From contig PXAI01000030.1 of the NCBI GenBank assembly GCA_003567135.1, positions 1 to 16,112 on the forward strand: a stretch of DNA of 16,112 nucleotides. Reading direction: 5' to 3'. This document shows, piece after piece, positions 14,872 to 16,112 of the stretch (its first letter is position 1; every line of letters starts with the position of its first letter). A model generated the notes under the pieces. The model did no database searches and was not told where the DNA came from. It saw only the letters and a list, made by a program, of their open reading frames with translations. Origin of the DNA: Balneolia bacterium. GTDB lineage: Bacteria; Bacteroidota; Rhodothermia; Balneolales; Cyclonatronaceae. A program made the position numbers and the translations under genes.

Positions 14872-15783
14872 TTATTCCTTGTTCATTGCGCCCCTTGCGC
14901 GTCTGAGCTTACTTTCCAGTAAATCATAGAGTTGCTCGGTATAAAAATTGTCATTTTTTTGCGCTTCGAGGTCTTTTACGATGGCATCAAGCCGGTCAAG
15001 TAATCTGGACGATTCTTTTCCTTTCGCTTCCTTCACATACTGATCCAAAAGTGACGACTCTTTCCGGAATGCTTTTTCGAAATGACGATACGCTTCCTTC
15101 GCTTTTCCCGGGATGGCGGCCGAGATCAGCCCGACGTTGAAATCGGCAACCACGTTGCTGCCATCCAGCATCCGGGCGCGTTTGATATCCTTGAGAGCAT
15201 CTTCGGCATTTCCGGCAAAAAACAGCGCCAGTCCGCGCGCGGCAAGCGCCTCACCCTGATCGGGCATCTCTTCAAGAACTTCAGAATACGCTTCAGCCGC
15301 TTTTTCGTACTCTTCCTTTTGCGAATAAATCTGAGCAACAAGTAACCGAGCTCTGAGATGCTCCGGATCATCCTCTAAAACTTTAAGCGCATCTTTCAGA
15401 GCCTCGTCGGTTTTATCCTGACCGGCATAAATTTCGGCGCGTTCGTAGCGGGCATCCGCGTAATCTTCGTCAATTTCCAGCGCTTTATTGAGATCTTCTT
15501 CCGCGCGCTCCGTCAGATCTTCGGCAATCCACGCCATAGCGCGAAAACGGTAGGCGGCTTCAAAATCGGGGCGCTTTTCCGCGGCAAGTGTCAGCGACTC
15601 AATCGCTTCATCCCAATCTTCACGGGAGATATCGTAGTAGCCAAGAATGAACCAGTCGTCAGCATCACGGTCGCCGGCTTTCATCGCCACCGTATCTTTA
15701 TATAATTGCTTCAGCCCTTTTTCCTGTTTTTTGTTCAGCTTTTCGAAATTAAGCAGCGAAGGTAACAGATCTTGTTTGTTCAT
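14872..15783 (-). CDS. Cytosolic TPR-repeat protein
   Basis: A 303-residue soluble protein without signal peptide or membrane helix. Tandem 34-residue tetratricopeptide units are visible from about 41 to 244, with the alanine at position 20 of each unit and acidic-proline ends (AAEKRPDFEAAY, ALEIDEDYADARY, VLEDDPEHLRAR, VLEEMPDQGEAL). A charged helical tail (245-303) ends the protein. TPR arrays are protein-binding scaffolds, so no partner can be named. It lies 102 bp upstream of the anti-sigma-like gene on the same strand and is divergent from the exported protein at 15891. A T-rich stretch follows its stop codon, but without a convincing hairpin. Confidence 0.85.
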   Translation of the reverse strand: MNKQDLLPSLLNFEKLNKKQEKGLKQLYKDTVAMKAGDRDADDWFILGYYDISREDWDEAIESLTLAAEKRPDFEAAYRFRAMAWIAEDLTERAEEDLNKALEIDEDYADARYERAEIYAGQDKTDEALKDALKVLEDDPEHLRARLLVAQIYSQKEEYEKAAEAYSEVLEEMPDQGEALAARGLALFFAGNAEDALKDIKRARMLDGSNVVADFNVGLISAAIPGKAKEAYRHFEKAFRKESSLLDQYVKEAKGKESSRLLDRLDAIVKDLEAQKNDNFYTEQLYDLLESKLRRARGAMNKE

Positions 15784-15813
15784 ACCTGGTAAAAAAGTTC
15801 GTCGATGATGTGA

Positions 15814-15835
15814 TTAACGGGGTTTAAACCGTTAA
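15814..15835. promoter_or_regulatory. Palindrome TTAACGG-N8-CCGTTAA between divergent genes
   Basis: A 7-bp perfect inverted repeat flanks GGTTTAAA. The inner part can also pair as GGTTTAAACC. It lies 30 bases from the TPR start and 55 bases from the divergent plus-strand start, a position where one dimeric regulator could control both. Confidence 0.4.
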
Positions 15836-15890
15836 CTTGGGTTTTAATTCAGAATCCTGAAATTATCACTTATTTATCAGATTTTCGAAG

Positions 15891-16112
15891 ATGATTTTTC
15901 TCAATCGTGTAAAACCGAATCATACGTTTATTCCTTTTTTACTGTTTGCACTGTTTTTCGGTGTGATTTCGCCCGCAAACGCGCAGGTTTTGAATATCGA
16001 AAAATACCGCACTGATACCGACTCGGCGAATGTTTGGAGCGGCAGCCTTTCGTTCGGACTTGATCTGACCCGCCAAAAAAACGAAGTACTTCAGATTCGT
16101 AATGAGTCGAAC
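15891..16112 (+). CDS. Exported outer-membrane-type protein, possibly DUF481 (3' end outside window)
   Basis: The first 74 residues of a secreted protein, cut by the window edge. The N-terminus has basic residues, a hydrophobic core (TFIPFLLFALFFGVI, about 12-26) and a probable signal peptidase I site after ANA, before QVLNIEKYR (33-41). The mature start NIEKYRTDTDSANVWSGSLS, followed by alternating FGLDL and EVLQIRN strands, resembles beta-barrel DUF481-like outer membrane proteins common in Bacteroidota. That family call is from memory of the pattern. The start has a weak GAAG upstream. It is divergent from the TPR gene. Confidence 0.7.
   Translation, partial: MIFLNRVKPNHTFIPFLLFALFFGVISPANAQVLNIEKYRTDTDSANVWSGSLSFGLDLTRQKNEVLQIRNESN

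Overview
The window looks like a chromosomal segment from an aerobic, carotenoid-making bacterium of the Bacteroidota/Balneolota/Rhodothermota group. The evidence is a match to the Bacteroidota-type promoter (TTG, 19 bases, TATCTTTG) before hemH, mostly weak or absent Shine-Dalgarno sequences, an oxygen-dependent coproporphyrinogen oxidase, a CrtY-type lycopene cyclase, and a secreted protein of the kind common in that group at the right edge. I cannot name the genus; a Balneolaceae-like organism is my best guess.

Layout. Bases 1-335 hold the first 18 codons of a minus-strand gene and a perfect 12-bp hairpin repeat. A plus-strand YeeZ-like NAD(P)-binding protein follows (336-1166). Bases 1167-1860 are non-coding: two diverged copies of a ~230-bp structured repeat, an octamer repeat, and a 17-bp inverted repeat that fits a terminator for the minus-strand genes to its right.

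From 12554 down to 1861 everything is on the minus strand. In transcription order: hemH, hemA, hemC, hemD, hemE, hemF, hemB, a His-rich lipoprotein, hemL, and an MFS transporter. hemH to hemF are nearly gapless (overlap of 11 bp to gap of 11 bp); gaps of 77-115 bp then separate hemF, hemB, the lipoprotein and hemL. Together these genes cover glutamyl-tRNA to protoheme (HemA, HemL, HemB, HemC, HemD, HemE, HemF, HemH). The exception is protoporphyrinogen oxidase, which is absent and must lie elsewhere.

Upstream and on the same strand are a membrane-spanning anti-sigma-like protein and a lycopene cyclase gene 26 bp after it, then a TPR protein. At the right edge a divergent, truncated plus-strand gene encodes an exported protein of outer-membrane type.

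The most notable points are a five-cysteine insertion in the ferrochelatase that suggests an iron-sulfur cluster at an internal site, the His-rich lipoprotein and MFS transporter placed around hemL, the anti-sigma/lycopene cyclase pair, and two inverted repeats with five-base spacers in front of hemH.
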